64,000 nt of DNA from Candidatus Competibacteraceae bacterium (GTDB taxonomy: Bacteria; Pseudomonadota; Gammaproteobacteria; Competibacterales; Competibacteraceae), in NCBI GenBank assembly GCA_016699715.1, contig CP065007.1, positions 434,001 to 498,000 on the forward strand, in the 5' to 3' direction. Every line of letters starts with the position of its first letter. The first letter of the stretch is position 1. The notes beneath the pieces were generated by a model, which saw only the letters and a list, made by a program, of their open reading frames with translations, was not told the origin of the DNA and did not search any database. The position numbers were made by a program, and so were the translations under genes. Of this stretch, positions 1 to 8,954 are shown in pieces.

Positions 1-1
1 A

Positions 2-220
2 CGGGCGATTGCTAACCTGCACACGCCTACGGCGTCGGTGGTTCCGGCCACGCTAGCCAGTGGCGCGGGTGGGTACACCAATCTGGTGCTGCAAGTCAAC
101 GACTTACCCACGGATGGCAGCGTAGACTTCTTCTTCTCTACCGTTGGCCCCGAGATTAGCAGCGAAACGCTTCAGATTACGGTGCAGCCGCCGCAGCCGG
201 AAGCGGCTGCGACACAGTGA
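2..220 (+). CDS. C-terminal fragment of an unidentified protein (5' end outside window)
   Basis: An open frame runs in from the left edge and stops at 218-220, giving about 72 visible residues. The GTG at 38 is internal, because the frame stays open upstream of it. The visible part reads like a beta-rich secreted or repeat protein tail (many T, V, S and N residues), ending in a Pro/Gln/Ala-rich stretch. A strong terminator follows about 45 bases downstream, consistent with a real gene end. No family is recognised, and function cannot be assigned from this fragment. Confidence 0.55.
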   Translation, partial: RAIANLHTPTASVVPATLASGAGGYTNLVLQVNDLPTDGSVDFFFSTVGPEISSETLQITVQPPQPEAAATQ

Positions 221-266
221 GTCTTGAATACGGCGAGACGTAATCTTCTTCTCTTGCCAGCAACCG

Positions 267-299
267 AAAAAAACCGGCGGTGATCCCGCCGGTTTTTTT
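267..299 (+). terminator. Rho-independent terminator after the left-edge gene
   Basis: A GC-rich inverted repeat (AACCGGCGG / CCGCCGGTT) with a short loop is followed by seven T. It lies about 45 bases after the stop of the truncated gene. Confidence 0.85.
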
Positions 300-624
300 G
301 TTGGCTGTGCATGGGGGTGATGGTGCTTTTGGCCCGTAAGCGGGTTCTCGAAAAAGTAAGTGCAAGTATCCAAAAGATGAAATGACTGATCACTGCGTCG
401 GGATCAACATGGAAGAACATGTTTGTTCTCGGTTTGAACGAAACGGGATAGGTTTCTCCCTTGCCGTTTGTGTTTTTAGGGAAAGCGTTCACGAAAGACA
501 TTCATATCTCCCCGTTACTTGCGGCAGGAATGAACATCTGGTAGTGGCCTGCGATGCCCGCTGTTTAGATTGGGGCTTTCAGGCTTGTCTTCAAGAACCT
601 CGTCCCCTGGTGGCGGGGTTCTTT
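300..624. other. Intergenic stretch ending in a terminator-like hairpin at the IS630 edge
   Basis: No convincing gene is seen. At 593-602 and 614-623 an inverted repeat (AAGAACCTCG / CGGGGTTCTT, one G-U pair) forms a terminator-like hairpin. The IS630 element begins within a few bases of it, so the insertion may have removed the T-tract or the downstream part of a transcript. A small RNA ending here is possible, but no known RNA family is recognised. Confidence 0.4.
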
Positions 625-627
625 ATA

Positions 628-1766
628 CCATTTACGATTAGATTTTGTTATCATACTCATTTAACCTACTTTTATTGATCCAGTCATGAGCCGCTCATTA
701 CAAGTCGAAATCCACGAATCCTCCGAAGAACTAAAGCGCATAATGAATGAACAAACTCACGCCAAGTTTCGAGAGCGATTACAAATTCTATATTGGATTA
801 AAAGTGAAATTTTTCATTCTTTACAAGAGTTAGCCGATCATTTAGGGCGATCGAAATCCGTCATTGTCAAGTGGCTCAAAGTATATCGTACCCAAGGCTT
901 AATCGGGCTGTTGCAGTGGAATTATCATGGCGGCCGTCGTTCGAGAATTACCGAAGCTATGAGAGAGGCACTCCAGCGCCGTCTGGACGATCCGACTCAT
1001 GGATTTCATAGTTACGGACAAATCCAGCAGTGGCTTCTCCAGGAATACGAGGTCGATATTCCTTATTCAACAGTGCATCAAGTCGTTCGTTATCAACTCA
1101 AAGCAAAACTTAAAGTGGCGCGGCCAACGAGCGTTCATCGCCATGAAGAGGCGGTGGTTTCTTTTAAAAAAAACTTCCACGACAACTTGAATTAATTGAT
1201 ATTCTTCAGCAAGTTGAAAATGAAGCGGTCCGGCCTTTACGGTATTGGTGCCAAGATGAAAGTCGCTTTGGATTAAAAACGATCACCCGGCGGGTCATCA
1301 CCGCACTGGGGATTAAGCCAGTTGGTCCAGTTCAATGGACCTTTCAATCATTTTGGCTCTATGGTGCCATTGAGCCACTGAGTGGCGAAAACTTCTTTTT
1401 AGAATTTTCCCATTTAGATGCTGATTGCTTTCAGTGGTTTTTGAATGAATTTTCTAAAACTTATCCGCACAGCCTCAACGTAATTCAATTGGATAACGGT
1501 CGCTTTCATTCTGCCAAAAAACTCGTAATCCCCGATAATGTCGTCTTATTATTCCAACCGCCTTACAGTCCCGATGTGAACCCCATTGAGCGTGTTTGGC
1601 AATCAATGAAAGATCAATTGTGTTGGATCAATTTAAAAACCCTAGATGAACTACGTAAAAAAGTGGATGAACTCATTCAATCGCTTCTCCCAAGCGAAGT
1701 GGTTTCTTTGACCAGTTTTGATTTTATTTTATCCGCACTAAAGTAGTAAAATCTATTAGTAATCGG
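628..1766 (+). mobile_element. IS630-family insertion sequence
   Basis: The element is about 1.14 kb and carries one split DDE transposase. Imperfect terminal inverted repeats of about 25 bp are visible: the left end around 625-651 and the reverse complement of the right end around 1743-1769 share about 20 of 27 positions, including a common TAGATTTT block. TA dinucleotides flank both ends (626-627 and 1767-1768), as expected for the TA target duplication of the IS630/Tc1-mariner group. Base composition is clearly more AT-rich than neighbouring host genes, indicating acquisition. Exact ends are uncertain by a base or two because the flanking TA steps are repetitive. Confidence 0.85.
686..1746 (+). 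CDS. IS630-family transposase, two frames joined by a predicted -1 frameshift
   Basis: Frame A starts at ATG 686 and encodes an N-terminal helix-turn-helix region of about 163 residues (winged-helix, IS630 type), with its own stop at 1193-1195. Frame B is open from the A-run to 1746 and carries the catalytic part: first Asp in CQDESRFGL, second in QLDNGRFH, and the PPYSPDVNPIERVW motif with the catalytic Glu. At 1168-1174 the sequence is A AAA AAC in the register of frame A, a canonical -1 slippery heptamer. Slipping there gives a single protein of about 353 residues, the normal family length. The element is therefore probably functional rather than broken; a chance indel in the A-run is the alternative. 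Confidence 0.85.
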
Positions 1767-1855
1767 TATTACGTTTTCGGGGAGAGGCCATACCTCAAGG
1801 CGGATATGGTCTCGTAAAACGATCCTCTTCCCTGCGCCGTTCCCGAATGCGGGTA

Positions 1856-1886
1856 AAAAAAAGCCGCGATATAAATCGCGGCTCGA
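1856..1886 (-). terminator. Rho-independent terminator of the PASTA/propeller gene
   Basis: Nine-base inverted repeat AGCCGCGAT / ATCGCGGCT with a four-base loop. Read on the minus strand it is followed by a run of T. It sits just beyond the stop at 1904. Confidence 0.85.
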
Positions 1887-1903
1887 AAAGATGACCCGAT
1901 TAT

Positions 1904-4507
1904 TTATTCGCCAGGGCTTTTTCCACCCGCCTCATCGCCCGAACCCGGGATGATGCCTCCACCCGGTAAAGACTGCGTGGGGTCATTGGAATAAATGGCG
2001 TCCACAACTTCGGAATCCGCCCAGTTATCCTTGAAGGCCATTGCCCTCAGCACCACGGTGAGGCTATTCGATCCAGCCAGCGAGGCGGAATCACCGTTGT
2101 TGATTATGGTCCCGTGGGTTGGTGTGGGCGTGCTGCCGTCCGTGGTGTAGCTGATGGAAGCGCCCGGCGTGGTGGTGCTGATCCTGACGGACAGCGTGAG
2201 GTTTCCGCCTGGCGGATCGAAGGTCGGCGCCGCCACTGTGGCCAGTGGCCCCACGAACCGACCGAAGGCCCACGGCGCCCATTGGCCGTTGGCGTTGATC
2301 CCCGAAACCACCGGCACTACGGCAATCACCCGGTTGGTGATCGCTTCGATGACCGAAACCGTATTATCGTCGGTGTTGGCCACGTACACCCGCTTGCTGT
2401 CCGGGCTAACCGCGACGCCGTAGGGCTTCTTGCCGACCGGTACGATGTCCACCACGCTGTGGTTGGCGGTGGTGTCGATCACAAACAGGCGATTGCCAGC
2501 CCCGTCGGTGACGTACAGCCGGTTACCGTCCGGGCTGACCGCGACGCCGCGTGGCACCAGTGGTTGCGGTGCGCCGCCGAACTCGTCCAGCGCGATGACA
2601 CCGACCACTCGGTTGAACACCGTCTCAATGACCGACACCGTCCGGTCACCGGAATTGGCCACGTACACCAACATACCGTCGGGATGAACCGCCACACCCT
2701 CCGGCGCCCAGCCGACCGCCACCGAACCGACCTGGGTTTTCAGGTCCGCGTCGAAGATTGACAGCGAGCCGACACACTGGTCCGGATTGACGTTGACCGG
2801 GGGTCGCGATACCAGAGCGTCGCACTGATCGGGATAAGGATTGGTCGCATCGTCCGAGAACGAGTTGACCGTCCGGTTGGTGACATACACCAGCGGGCGC
2901 AACGGGTTGGGATGCGCCGCCACGCCGCGCGGGTAGGAGTTCGCGGCCAAGTTGGGCACGTTCAGATCGATGAACGGCTGGTTGGTGGTGGTGTCGATCA
3001 CCGACAGGCTGAAGCTGCCTTCGTTGGCCACGAACACCCGTTCGCCGGTGGGGTTGACGGCAACGCCCAGCGGCGCCACGCCGACCGGGATGATGGCGAT
3101 CACCCGACGCTCGGTCAGATCGATCACCGAGAGCGTCCCGGCGCGTCGGCCGTACTGTGGGCGATTGGCAACATATAGTCGGGTGCCATCCGGGCTGACC
3201 GCGATGCCGCTGGGACCGCTGTTGTTGATGCCCGCCGACATGTTATCGACGACCTGATTGATGTCGGGGTTCAGGATCGATACCGTGTTGCCATAGTAAT
3301 TGGTGATATAAGCCGGTCCACTCAGTAGTCCATAAGCATAGGGACCGAAGGAAATTGTCAGATTGACCCGGCTGTTGATCGGCGCGGTCGCCTCCGGTTG
3401 CGGATTCTGGCGGATCACTTGGCCGGCCGGGACGTCCGGGCTGCGCTGGTTGGAGACCACGCCGACCCGCAAATCGGCTTCGATCAGCTTGGCGGTGGCT
3501 GCCGCCAGCGTCAGGTTCGCCACGTCGGGAACCGAGGTTTGCGGGCTGGCACCCGGATCTTCCGGCACCGGACCCAGCGATACCACCAGATTGACCGCCC
3601 AGCCGACCGGAGCCAGCGCGGTCATCAGCGGGTTTTGACTGATGATGCGGCCCGCTTCGATGGTGTTGCTGGTCTGGCGGGAGACGAAGCCTACCTTCAA
3701 GCCGACGTTTTCGAGGAGGACAGTGGCATCGAGTACGGTTAGCCCGACCACGCGCGGGGTGACAACCGGCGGTTGCGAACCGGAAGAGACGATCACGTTG
3801 ACCGTGGTGTTGTAGCCGATCAATGAGCTGGCGGCGGGGAATTGAGCGGCAACCCGGCCTGCCGGTATGGTGTTGTCGCGCTGCACGGTGATGGAGCCGA
3901 TGTTGGCCAAACAGGTCGCGAACAGAATCTCGTGGGCGTTCTCGACGGTCTGACCAGTCACGTCGGGCGCGGCGCATTGCTGCGGCCCGGAGAAGCCCTG
4001 GGAAATGACTAGGTCGACCGCTGTGCCGGCTTGGACCTGCTCGCCGGCCGCCGGCGTGGTCTGGATGACATTGCCGATCGGCATCGTTACATCCGGTTGC
4101 TTCGTGGTGGCGCCGATCGTAAGCCCGGCACCGCGCAGGAGGTATTGCGCCGTGGCTTCGGGTTGGCCGGTCACGTTGGGAACCGTAACGACGCCGGCCG
4201 GACCCAGGGATACGGTGAGATTGACGGCGGTACCGGCGGTCACCTGGGTTCCGGACGCCGGGCTTTGATCGATGACGGTATCGGCGGGAGCCTCATCGTC
4301 GAATTGCAGGGTTGTCGCGCCGACGCTGAGCCCCGCATTGCGAATGACGGTGCTGGCGCCGGTTTTGGTCAGATCGACCACGTCCGGAACTTTGACATCT
4401 GCCGCCGCACTGATTTGTGGGTAAATGACAAGAAAAAAACTTATGAAAATTAACAGGAACGACGTGGAAAAAAACCTGGTTTTTGATCTCATGTTAAAAA
4501 GCTCCAC
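1904..4507 (-). CDS. Secreted PASTA-repeat / YVTN beta-propeller / chitobiase-C-like protein
   Basis: Predicted 867 residues with an N-terminal signal peptide (hydrophobic segment about 12-35, Ala-rich cleavage region before DVKVPDVV), so it is exported. Five PASTA-like repeats follow at about 38-104, 105-172, 175-245, 248-313 and 322-390, each starting with a VPDVV/VPNVT-like motif and containing GLxxG and NP/SPxxGxxV elements. Residues about 395-770 contain repeated blades of the type GVAVSPDGxRLYVAN and VSVID, the YVTN/YncE lactonase-like beta-propeller. Residues about 775-845 resemble the chitobiase/hexosaminidase C-terminal domain (ISYTTDGSTPT), followed by a Gly-rich tail. No transmembrane kinase is present, so these PASTA units are not part of a PknB-type receptor. 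A cell-surface binding or adhesion role is an inference. It has its own terminator and no obvious operon partner. Confidence 0.85.
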   Translation of the reverse strand: MELFNMRSKTRFFSTSFLLIFISFFLVIYPQISAAADVKVPDVVDLTKTGASTVIRNAGLSVGATTLQFDDEAPADTVIDQSPASGTQVTAGTAVNLTVSLGPAGVVTVPNVTGQPEATAQYLLRGAGLTIGATTKQPDVTMPIGNVIQTTPAAGEQVQAGTAVDLVISQGFSGPQQCAAPDVTGQTVENAHEILFATCLANIGSITVQRDNTIPAGRVAAQFPAASSLIGYNTTVNVIVSSGSQPPVVTPRVVGLTVLDATVLLENVGLKVGFVSRQTSNTIEAGRIISQNPLMTALAPVGWAVNLVVSLGPVPEDPGASPQTSVPDVANLTLAAATAKLIEADLRVGVVSNQRSPDVPAGQVIRQNPQPEATAPINSRVNLTISFGPYAYGLLSGPAYITNYYGNTVSILNPDINQVVDNMSAGINNSGPSGIAVSPDGTRLYVANRPQYGRRAGTLSVIDLTERRVIAIIPVGVAPLGVAVNPTGERVFVANEGSFSLSVIDTTTNQPFIDLNVPNLAANSYPRGVAAHPNPLRPLVYVTNRTVNSFSDDATNPYPDQCDALVSRPPVNVNPDQCVGSLSIFDADLKTQVGSVAVGWAPEGVAVHPDGMLVYVANSGDRTVSVIETVFNRVVGVIALDEFGGAPQPLVPRGVAVSPDGNRLYVTDGAGNRLFVIDTTANHSVVDIVPVGKKPYGVAVSPDSKRVYVANTDDNTVSVIEAITNRVIAVVPVVSGINANGQWAPWAFGRFVGPLATVAAPTFDPPGGNLTLSVRISTTTPGASISYTTDGSTPTPTHGTIINNGDSASLAGSNSLTVVLRAMAFKDNWADSEVVDAIYSNDPTQSLPGGGIIPGSGDEAGGKSPGE

Positions 4508-5003
4508 GCTTTATCAGGCATTACAGCACAGGTGTATTCGCTCTCTTTTCAGGAAGACACCGTTTCGAAAACCGTGCCGCCCCCCCTTACAACGCCTTTC
4601 CTTAATTAGGGAACAAGTATAGCTCTTTTATGACGCTGGCAAACATTCGCGCATACCCGAATTGAGGGTGGCTGCTCGAACCTGGCGGTCCTGTCCGCCC
4701 GCCCGCCGCGGCCGACGGATGGGTTGGACCGGGATACAAGGTTGGATTGTGGATGCGAGAAGCCCCCTCCGGTGTTTATACTGCTGAAAATCCGGCTTCG
4801 GCAAACCAATCCATACGTTGTTGGCCATCGTATTGAATCGGGAAAGCTTAGCATGCCTTGCAGTGTCGCCCATCTTCTTGAAATGGATAGTATTCCGCTT
4901 GCACAAATTGGATACGGTTCAAACGGCTTTTGTTTATTCGGGATTGCTGGCGCAGGCGCGGCGGAAGGGTGTGGTGGTGCAGAGCGTTGAGTGGGGTTGA
5001 TCG
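4508..5003. other. Intergenic region between two divergent genes
   Basis: Nearly 500 bases without a supportable gene. Short frames here (up to about 90 codons) overlap each other on both strands and show no recognisable domain. The region must contain the divergent promoters of the PASTA/propeller gene and aroK, but no strong -35/-10 pair was identified by eye. Confidence 0.4.
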
Positions 5004-5549
5004 GTGTCCGTCGCCAATGTTTCCGCCATCTCCCGCCTGTTCCTGATCGGCCCGATGGGCGCCGGTAAGACCACCATCGGCCGCCGGTTGGCGCAGGTGC
5101 TGAACCGCGAGTTCGTGGACAGCGATCAGGAAATCGAGCAGCGCGCCGGGGCCAGCATCCCGCTCATTTTTGAATTGGAAGGCGAGGCCGGTTTCCGCGC
5201 CCGCGAAAAGGCCGTCATCGCCGAACTGACCCAGCGTGCCAATTTGATCCTTGCCACCGGCGGCGGTGCCGTGCTCGACTCCGACAACCGTAACTGTCTG
5301 CGCGAGCGCGGCTTTGTCATCTACCTGTGGGCCACGGTGGACGAACAGCTCCTGCGGACCCGCATGGACGGCAACCGCCCGTTGTTGCAGACCGCCGATC
5401 CCCGCGCTCGTCTGGCGCAATTATTCGAACAGCGCGACCCAATCTACCGCGCCACCGCCGATCTCGTGATCCAAAGTGACGGCCAGGCGGTGAGAAAGGT
5501 GGTGGGGCGGATTCTCGGCGCCCTCAACCGCCAGGGTAGCCCGCGCTGA
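5004..5549 (+). CDS. aroK: Shikimate kinase
   Basis: 181 residues, GTG start. It phosphorylates shikimate at the 3-hydroxyl using ATP in the cytosolic chorismate pathway. The P-loop GPMGAGKT lies at about 16-23, the shikimate-binding DSD at 39-41, the GGG of the substrate site at 86-88 and the lid region with DGNRPLL at about 122-128. Length is normal. aroB follows 42 bases downstream, the classical aroK-aroB arrangement. The usual type IV pilus secretin gene pilQ is not seen upstream. Confidence 0.95.
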   Translation: MSVANVSAISRLFLIGPMGAGKTTIGRRLAQVLNREFVDSDQEIEQRAGASIPLIFELEGEAGFRAREKAVIAELTQRANLILATGGGAVLDSDNRNCLRERGFVIYLWATVDEQLLRTRMDGNRPLLQTADPRARLAQLFEQRDPIYRATADLVIQSDGQAVRKVVGRILGALNRQGSPR

Positions 5550-5591
5550 CCAAACCCGCCGCTCCCGCTTGATCTCCGACAGGAACGCCCT

Positions 5592-6668
5592 ATGAAAACC
5601 CTGCATGTGGAACTCGGCGACCGCCGTTATCCCATCTACATTGGCCCCGGCCTGCTCGGCCAGCCCGAACTGCTGCGCCCCCATATTCCCGGCCGGCAGG
5701 TACTGGTGGTCAGCAACACCACGGTCGCGCCACTGTATCTCGAACGGACCCGCGCCGCGCTGACCGGGTTGCGCCACGAAGCGGTGATCCTGCCCGACGG
5801 CGAGCAATATAAAACGCTGGCGGTGCTCGATGAGGTGTTTACCGCCTTGCTGCGGCATCGCTTCGACCGCAACTGCACGATCATGGCGCTCGGCGGCGGG
5901 GTGGTCGGCGACATGACTGGTTTCGCGGCGGCCTGTTATCAGCGCGGCGTGCATTTCATCCAGATTCCCACCACGCTGCTGGCGCAGGTGGATTCCTCGG
6001 TGGGTGGCAAGACCGCGGTCAATCATCCGCTCGGTAAGAACATGATCGGTGCTTTTTACCAGCCGCGCTGCGTGTTGGCCGACACCGATACGCTCGCCAC
6101 CCTGCCGGATCGCGAACTGAGTGCCGGCTTGGCCGAGGTCATCAAGTACGGTCTGATCCGCGACTTGTCCTTTCTGGAATGGCTGGAGGCGCACTTGGAT
6201 GCGCTGCTGGCGCGCGAGGCCGGCGCCCTGAGCGAAGCCATCGAACGCTCCTGCCGCAGCAAGGCCGAGATCGTCGCCGCCGACGAGCGCGAAACCGGCG
6301 AGCGCGCCCTGCTCAATCTCGGCCATACCTTCGGCCACGCCATCGAGACCGGCGCTGGCTACGGTGTGTGGTTGCACGGCGAGGCGGTGGCGGCGGGGAT
6401 GGCGCTGGCGGCCGATCTCTCGGCGCGGCTGGGCTGGCTGAGCGGGGAGCAGGTCGGGCGGATACTGGCGCTGCTGGAGCGTGCCCACCTGCCATCGGCG
6501 CCGCCGCCGGACCTGAGCGCCGACGATTTCCTGCGGTTGATGGCGGTGGACAAGAAAGTCCAGAACGGCCACTTGCGGCTGATCCTGCTGCGCGGGCTGG
6601 GGCAGGGCGTTATCGTCGGCGACATCGATCCGGTTCGCCTGCGGGAAACCCTGGAGGCGCGGCGCTAG
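5592..6668 (+). CDS. aroB: 3-dehydroquinate synthase
   Basis: 358 residues, the usual size. It converts DAHP to 3-dehydroquinate, the second step of the shikimate pathway, with NAD and a divalent metal. The NAD-binding GGGVVGDMTGF motif is at about 102-112, followed by IPTTLLAQVDSSVGGK and the metal ligands in the LGHTFGHAIE block. It lies 42 bases after aroK and is probably co-transcribed with it. It converges on the CBS-domain gene with only about 15 bases between the stops. Confidence 0.96.
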   Translation: MKTLHVELGDRRYPIYIGPGLLGQPELLRPHIPGRQVLVVSNTTVAPLYLERTRAALTGLRHEAVILPDGEQYKTLAVLDEVFTALLRHRFDRNCTIMALGGGVVGDMTGFAAACYQRGVHFIQIPTTLLAQVDSSVGGKTAVNHPLGKNMIGAFYQPRCVLADTDTLATLPDRELSAGLAEVIKYGLIRDLSFLEWLEAHLDALLAREAGALSEAIERSCRSKAEIVAADERETGERALLNLGHTFGHAIETGAGYGVWLHGEAVAAGMALAADLSARLGWLSGEQVGRILALLERAHLPSAPPPDLSADDFLRLMAVDKKVQNGHLRLILLRGLGQGVIVGDIDPVRLRETLEARR

Positions 6669-6683
6669 AGGGCCGCGCCGGAA

Positions 6684-7310
6684 TCAGGGCAGCAGGTCGG
6701 TGCTGGCGATCGGATGATCGATGCCGGCCCGCTCCAGTTGAGCGAAGGTGGTCGGCTGGTGGGCGGGATCGATGTCCAGCCCGAGCAGCAGACCGATTTG
6801 CGACAGCGAGAAAATACCACGCACCGCCGGCTTACCGGTGGCGGGATCGGTATCCACCACCATCGCGTGCTGGCGGTTCATTTGCCGCAGGGTGGAGATG
6901 ATGTCGCCCACGCGCGCGTTCCGCACATCGTCCATCAGCAGCACTTCCAGCTTGGGTTTGAGTGTCATGATATCGGCGACCCGCAGGTCTTCCCAGTCGC
7001 CGCCAGCCTTGGCCAGGATGCGTTCCGGTTTTTCGCCCTCGATGTCGCGGCTGGTCACCAGCCCGACGATTCGGCCGTCGCCGTCGCGCACCAGCAACAT
7101 GCGCACCCCACGCTTGACCATGATTTCCAGCGCCTTGCTAAGCGGCGTATCCAGTTCGGTGGTGTAGGCGGTGACTTGGCTGAGGTCGGTCATCACCTGC
7201 ACGGCTGGGTCATCGGTGGAGACGTGGTCGGGCAGATGCTGTTTCGGCCGGAAATAACCGGCGCCGGCTTCCAGATGATGAAACGGGAGCGGCTGGTAGC
7301 TAGGGGTCAT
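6684..7310 (-). CDS. CBS-domain protein
   Basis: 208 residues when begun at ATG 7310, which has a GGAGG eight bases upstream. Longer in-frame starts (7325, 7439) lack such a site. Two CBS motifs are visible: about 36-86 with the GVRMLLVRDGDGRIVGLVTSRDI core, and about 104-170 with the MNRQHAMVV and VRGIFS core. CBS pairs bind adenine nucleotides and usually act as energy sensors; no catalytic domain is attached. It is the last gene of a minus-strand run with hemE and a NUDIX gene. The ligand and regulated partner cannot be inferred. Confidence 0.8.
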   Translation of the reverse strand: MTPSYQPLPFHHLEAGAGYFRPKQHLPDHVSTDDPAVQVMTDLSQVTAYTTELDTPLSKALEIMVKRGVRMLLVRDGDGRIVGLVTSRDIEGEKPERILAKAGGDWEDLRVADIMTLKPKLEVLLMDDVRNARVGDIISTLRQMNRQHAMVVDTDPATGKPAVRGIFSLSQIGLLLGLDIDPAHQPTTFAQLERAGIDHPIASTDLLP

Positions 7311-7404
7311 CGGGGTGGCCTCCATGGAATTGCGCGGTTGCCTTTGAGGCGTTTTTTTAAGAAGTGGGTTGATTGGAAGACCTGGAAGACCGCCAGCGCG
7401 GTGT

Positions 7405-7866
7405 TCAGCGGCGCCGGCTGGATCGAGCCATGACGCCATCGGCCCATTCCAGAATCGCCCGCACTCGCGGCGTTAGCAGGTTCCAGGCTTCGGCGCGGTC
7501 GACCCAGCGGTATTCGTTATGCTCCGGCCGCCCCAACTCGGGATTGGGCATGAGCTTGACCTCGGTGCTCGCCGATTCGGCGATGTAGTAACGGGCCACC
7601 TTGCGGCCCTGATTATAGGGATGAGTTTCCCGGTAAAGGTCGCCCCAACGGAACCGCAGCCCAGTCAGCGCGGTTTCCTCCTCGACTTCGCGGACGGCTG
7701 CTTGCAGCGGCGATTCGGCCACTTCCACCACGCCTTTTGGAAAGTCCCAGTAATTGTAGGCTCTGAGTAAAAGATAGTCGTAACGATCGGCATTCCAATG
7801 TACCACCACCACGCCGGATGACAGAATCCGAACGCTGGCTGGCCTGGAACTTGGCATCGAGGTCAT
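7405..7866 (-). CDS. NUDIX hydrolase
   Basis: 153 residues. The NUDIX box occupies about 45-67: Gly, five residues, Glu, seven residues, then REVEEETAL. It matches the signature except that the penultimate Gly is Ala. The overall form (short, DFPKG before the box, YRW and aromatic residues after it) resembles diadenosine-polyphosphate hydrolases; the exact substrate is unproven. Its ATG overlaps the hemE stop by four bases (ATGA), so the two genes are translationally coupled. Confidence 0.85.
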   Translation of the reverse strand: MTSMPSSRPASVRILSSGVVVVHWNADRYDYLLLRAYNYWDFPKGVVEVAESPLQAAVREVEEETALTGLRFRWGDLYRETHPYNQGRKVARYYIAESASTEVKLMPNPELGRPEHNEYRWVDRAEAWNLLTPRVRAILEWADGVMARSSRRR

Positions 7867-8954
7867 CGCGCATCGCCCATGCCGGCGTGCGCGTGATAGG
7901 GGACGCTCAACTGCTGCGTTGCCTCGACCAGCACCCGGACATGCTCCGGATCGACTCCTGGCTGGACGCCATGGCCAAGGTTGAAGATGTGGCCCGGTCC
8001 GGCGCCATAATCGGCCAGCACCTGGGCGGCTTGCTGGCGGATACGTTCGGGAGCGGCGTACAAGGTGGCCGGGTCAAGGTTGCCCTGTAGCGCCACCCGC
8101 GCCCCGACCCGACGGCGGGCGTCGCCCAAGTCCACGGTCCAGTCCACCCCCACCGCATCGCAACCACTGGCGGCCATGTCTTCCAGCCAGGCGCCGCCGC
8201 CCTTGGTGAACAGGGTGATCGGCACCGGTCGCTGCTCGGCTTCGCGGGTCAGTCCGGCGACGATGCGGCTCATGTAGGCCAGCGAAAATTCCCGGTAGGC
8301 GCGCGGGGCCAGGATGCCGCCCCAGGTGTCGAATATCATCACTGCCTGCGCGCCGGCGGCGATTTGGGCGTTGAGGTAAGTAGTTACCGCCCGGGTGGTT
8401 ACGTCCAGCAGTCGGTGCAGCAGTTCCGGCTGGTCGTACAGCAGTTCCTTGATGCGGGCATAATCCTTGCTGGAGCCGCCCTCGACCATGTAGGTCGCCA
8501 GCGTCCACGGGCTGCCGGTAAAGCCGATCAGCGGGACTCGACCGGCCAGCTCGCGGCGGATCAATCGCACCGCGTCGATCACGTAACGCAGCTCGATTTC
8601 CGGGTCGGGTACGCCCAAGCGGGCGATGTCGGCCGCCGCGCGCAGCGGCCGAGCGAACCGCGGGCCTTCCCCTTCGCTGAACGACAGCCCCAGCCCCATG
8701 GCGTCGGGCACGGTCAGGATGTCGGAGAATAGAATCGCCGCGTCCAGCGGAAACCGTTCCAGCGGCTGCAAGGTGACTTCGCAGGCCAGCTCCGGAGTCT
8801 GGCACAGCGTCAGAAAGCTGCCGGCGCGGGCGCGGGCGGCTCGGTATTCCGGTAAATAACGGCCCGCCTGGCGCATCAGCCAGATCGGGGTGCGGTCCAC
8901 CGGCTGCCGTAGGAGGGCGCGCAGCAGGCGGTCGTTATGGAGCGAGGTGGTCAT
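7863..8954 (-). CDS. hemE: Uroporphyrinogen III decarboxylase
   Basis: 363 residues. It removes the four acetate carboxyls of uroporphyrinogen III to give coproporphyrinogen III in haem synthesis. The diagnostic MRQAGRYLPEYR motif is at about 27-38, followed by the FSDILTVPDAMG block and GFTGSPWTLATYM. Length is typical. It is the first gene of the hemE-NUDIX-CBS run. No clear Shine-Dalgarno is seen before the ATG at 8954. Confidence 0.96.
   Translation of the reverse strand: MTTSLHNDRLLRALLRQPVDRTPIWLMRQAGRYLPEYRAARARAGSFLTLCQTPELACEVTLQPLERFPLDAAILFSDILTVPDAMGLGLSFSEGEGPRFARPLRAAADIARLGVPDPEIELRYVIDAVRLIRRELAGRVPLIGFTGSPWTLATYMVEGGSSKDYARIKELLYDQPELLHRLLDVTTRAVTTYLNAQIAAGAQAVMIFDTWGGILAPRAYREFSLAYMSRIVAGLTREAEQRPVPITLFTKGGGAWLEDMAASGCDAVGVDWTVDLGDARRRVGARVALQGNLDPATLYAAPERIRQQAAQVLADYGAGPGHIFNLGHGVQPGVDPEHVRVLVEATQQLSVPYHAHAGMGDAR

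Noticed and set aside
382..678. 98-codon plus-strand frame upstream of the IS630 element
   Set aside because: No domain-like pattern or ribosome-binding site, and it runs into the terminator hairpin and IS end; treated as chance.
5421..6572. 383-codon minus-strand frame opposite aroB
   Set aside because: Antisense shadow of a clear aroB gene in GC-rich DNA; composition is Arg/Gln/Gly-rich with no domain.
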